From: JBBQKP01 sp038326995
GTDB taxonomy: Bacteria; Planctomycetota; Phycisphaerae; Tepidisphaerales; Tepidisphaeraceae
Direction: 5' to 3'
DNA length: 34,037 nucleotides
NCBI GenBank assembly: GCA_038326995.1
Contig: JBBQKP010000009.1
Span: 1 to 34,037 of the forward strand
Shown here: one piece after another, positions 32,649 to 34,037 of the stretch
How positions within the stretch are numbered: position 1 is the first letter of the stretch
Layout: every line of letters starts with the position of its first letter
The notes under the pieces: model-generated
What the model was told of the DNA's origin: nothing
The model's input: only the letters and a program-made list of their open reading frames with translations
Databases searched by the model: none
Program-made: the position numbers and the translations under genes

Positions 32649-32655
32649 CACGCCG

Positions 32656-33294
32656 ATGCTCATCAGCCAGCTTGGTACGAATCCGCAATTCTATTTCGCA
32701 TGGGTCATTTCGATCATTCTCAGCATCGTGCTCCATGAACTTGGCCACGGCGTGGCGGCCATCAAGCTGGGCGACCGCACGCCCATCGAAATGGGCCATA
32801 TGACGCTCAATCCGCTTACGCACATGGGGCCGCTTTCCATTTTGCTCGCGTGCACAATCGGCATCGCGTGGGGTGCGATGCCCGTCAACACGTCGCGGCT
32901 TCGCGGCAAATATGCCGACGCGATCGTCAGCGTCGCCGGCCCGGCCGTGAATGTCGTGCTCTCCCTGCTTTGCATGACCGCCATTGTCGTGTGGATCAAA
33001 ATCGCCGGTCGGCCTCTTGAATCAAACTACGTTGCTTCCAACATCCTCACCCTGCTCACGACCATGAGCTTTCTCAACATCGCTCTGGTGCTTTTGAATC
33101 TCATCCCCGTCCCTCCCTTGGACGGGTCGCGCATTCTCGCGAATTTCTCACGCCCCTACGCCCGAATGCTCGAAAACCCGACCATGCAGGGCATCCTTTT
33201 GGCGGTCACGTTCGGCGTGCTTATCGCGGGCGGTCGATTCATCGTGCCGATAGCCAACGACATCATGATGGCGTATCTGGGCCTGTGGTTCTGA
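32656..33294 (+). CDS. Site-2 protease family (M50) membrane metalloprotease
   Basis: A 212-residue polytopic zinc protease that cleaves substrates inside the membrane. The zinc motif HELGH is at residues 27-31 (IVLHELGHGVAAIKLGD), with the third ligand Asp156 in NLIPVPPLDGSRIL, the standard M50 spacing. There are about five hydrophobic segments. There is no PDZ or CBS domain, so it is the short, minimal type (like YwhC/SpoIVFB-like soluble-domain-free members) rather than RseP. The substrate is unknown. It is divergent from vapBC and ends 16 bases from the convergent dehydrogenase gene. Confidence 0.92.
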   Translation: MLISQLGTNPQFYFAWVISIILSIVLHELGHGVAAIKLGDRTPIEMGHMTLNPLTHMGPLSILLACTIGIAWGAMPVNTSRLRGKYADAIVSVAGPAVNVVLSLLCMTAIVVWIKIAGRPLESNYVASNILTLLTTMSFLNIALVLLNLIPVPPLDGSRILANFSRPYARMLENPTMQGILLAVTFGVLIAGGRFIVPIANDIMMAYLGLWF

Positions 33295-33310
33295 GCTTCC
33301 TTTTCCCCCG

Positions 33311-34037
33311 TCACACCCGCGCCAAAACCGCCGCGGTGACGTGGGCCGTCGTAGCACGTCCGCCCAGATCGGGCGTGTGATTTGTCGCATCTCCCACGAC
33401 TCCTTCGCACGCACTTTTGACGGCGTTTGCGGCGTCGGTCTTGCCAACGAAATCGAGCATCATCGCCACGCTCAGGAACGTCGCGATCGGATTGGCCTTG
33501 CCCTGCCCGGCGATGTCGGGTGCGCTGCCGTGGACGGGTTCGAACATGCTGGCGAATTTCCTGGTCGGATTAAGATTGCCCGACGCGGCCATGCCCATGC
33601 CGCCCTGAATCGCCGCGCCGATATCCGTAATGATGTCGCCGAACATGTTGGTCGTCACGATCACGTCGTAGCCGCTGGGTTTGGTGATCATGTACATCGT
33701 GCACGCGTCGACGTGGTGATAATCCGTCGTGATCTCGGCATACTCCTTCCTCACATCTTCAAACGCACGCATCCACAAATTGTGCGCGAATCGCAGCACG
33801 TTGGTCTTGGCAACCAGCGTCACTTTCTTTCGGCCGAACTGGCGTGCGTATTCGAACGCATAGCGGATCGCACGCTCCACGTCGTGACGCGTCGTGACCT
33901 CAATCTGATTCGCCACCTCGTGCGGCGTGTTCTTGTACAAAAATCCGCCGTTTTGACAATACAACCCTTCGGTGTTCTCACGCACGATCACCATGTCTAT
34001 TCCGCCCGCTTTGATGGGCGACGGGACGCCCGGCATT
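33311..34037 (-). CDS. NAD-dependent isopropylmalate/isocitrate dehydrogenase family enzyme, N-terminus beyond the window
   Basis: The visible 241 residues are the C-terminal two thirds of a beta-decarboxylating dehydrogenase. They show DMVIVRENTEGLY (substrate loop with Arg), VTLVAKTNVLRFAHNLW (catalytic Lys), the metal-binding region YDVIVTTNMFGDIITDIGAAIQGGMGMAASGN, and the cofactor segment FEPVHGSAPDIAGQGKANPIA. The Asp-Ile after GSAP points to NAD rather than NADP, as in 3-isopropylmalate dehydrogenase. The leucine-pathway enzyme LeuB is the likeliest identity; a tartrate- or isocitrate-type member cannot be excluded because the N-terminal substrate-specificity helix is outside. The reading frame continues past the window end; the Met at 34034-34036 is internal. 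Confidence 0.9.
   Translation of the reverse strand, partial: MPGVPSPIKAGGIDMVIVRENTEGLYCQNGGFLYKNTPHEVANQIEVTTRHDVERAIRYAFEYARQFGRKKVTLVAKTNVLRFAHNLWMRAFEDVRKEYAEITTDYHHVDACTMYMITKPSGYDVIVTTNMFGDIITDIGAAIQGGMGMAASGNLNPTRKFASMFEPVHGSAPDIAGQGKANPIATFLSVAMMLDFVGKTDAANAVKSACEGVVGDATNHTPDLGGRATTAHVTAAVLARV

Noticed and set aside
1..34037. tRNA, rRNA or riboswitch genes
   Set aside because: No cloverleaf with TTCGANTC-type T-arm, rRNA signature or known riboswitch core was recognised by eye; a covariance-model search would be decisive.

Overview
The window looks like a chromosomal segment of a moderately high-GC Gram-negative-type bacterium, most likely a planctomycete of the Phycisphaerae kind. 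This is inferred, not proven. The serine protease at 20817-22421 ends in a PEP-CTERM sorting tail (VPEP, hydrophobic stretch, RRR). There are many GTG/TTG starts, several genes have a -10 box 6-7 bases before the start codon and no Shine-Dalgarno, and housekeeping genes sit singly or in pairs on both strands. No rRNA, tRNA, CRISPR array or intact mobile element was seen.

Layout. 1-1821 (minus): a Wzm/Wzt-type polysaccharide ABC exporter, its ATPase cut by the window edge. 2230-4355 (plus): a ComJ-like protein, a small unknown protein and an RluA-type pseudouridine synthase. 4636-7131 (minus): a large GT39-like membrane glycosyltransferase. 7254-8717 (plus): a secreted small protein and an unknown protein. 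8762-12673: QueG (minus) divergent from a TlpA-like thioredoxin lipid/outer-membrane-type protein, then an HDOD-GGDEF signalling protein whose GGDEF site is degenerate. 12677-16675 (minus): an AspT/YidE-type transporter, GTP-dependent PEP carboxykinase and an IscR-like Rrf2 regulator. 17019-22421 (plus): an SppA-type peptidase with a perfect terminator behind it, a class-III aminotransferase and the PEP-CTERM subtilase. 22429-25287 (minus): an NHL-repeat lipoprotein and a GspE/PilB ATPase. 25406-27391 (plus): RarA and 5-formyl-THF cyclo-ligase. 27696-30455 (minus): HisS and trigger factor. 32656-33294 (plus): an M50 site-2 protease. 33311-end (minus): an isopropylmalate-dehydrogenase-type enzyme, cut by the window edge.

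The most unusual stretch is 30943-32548 (minus). It holds two neighbouring toxin-antitoxin loci that both look damaged. A VapB-like antitoxin overlaps a PIN toxin (VapC) that needs a -1 frameshift to be full length. Behind it lies the C-terminal part of a zeta-toxin-like kinase (COG4185 type) overlapping by ATGA a small partner gene. That partner also needs a -1 shift, at a run of seven A, and it runs into a 13-bp minisatellite of seven perfect copies. Whether these are decayed loci, base-calling errors in homopolymers, or real frameshifting is open.

A second theme is short tandem repeats at gene ends: 12 bp at 3041, 24 bp at the gspE stop, 14-15 bp upstream of tig, 13 bp in the toxin region, and tetrapeptide repeats inside GspE. 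A third is a recurring promoter layout that predicts leaderless mRNAs for six genes.
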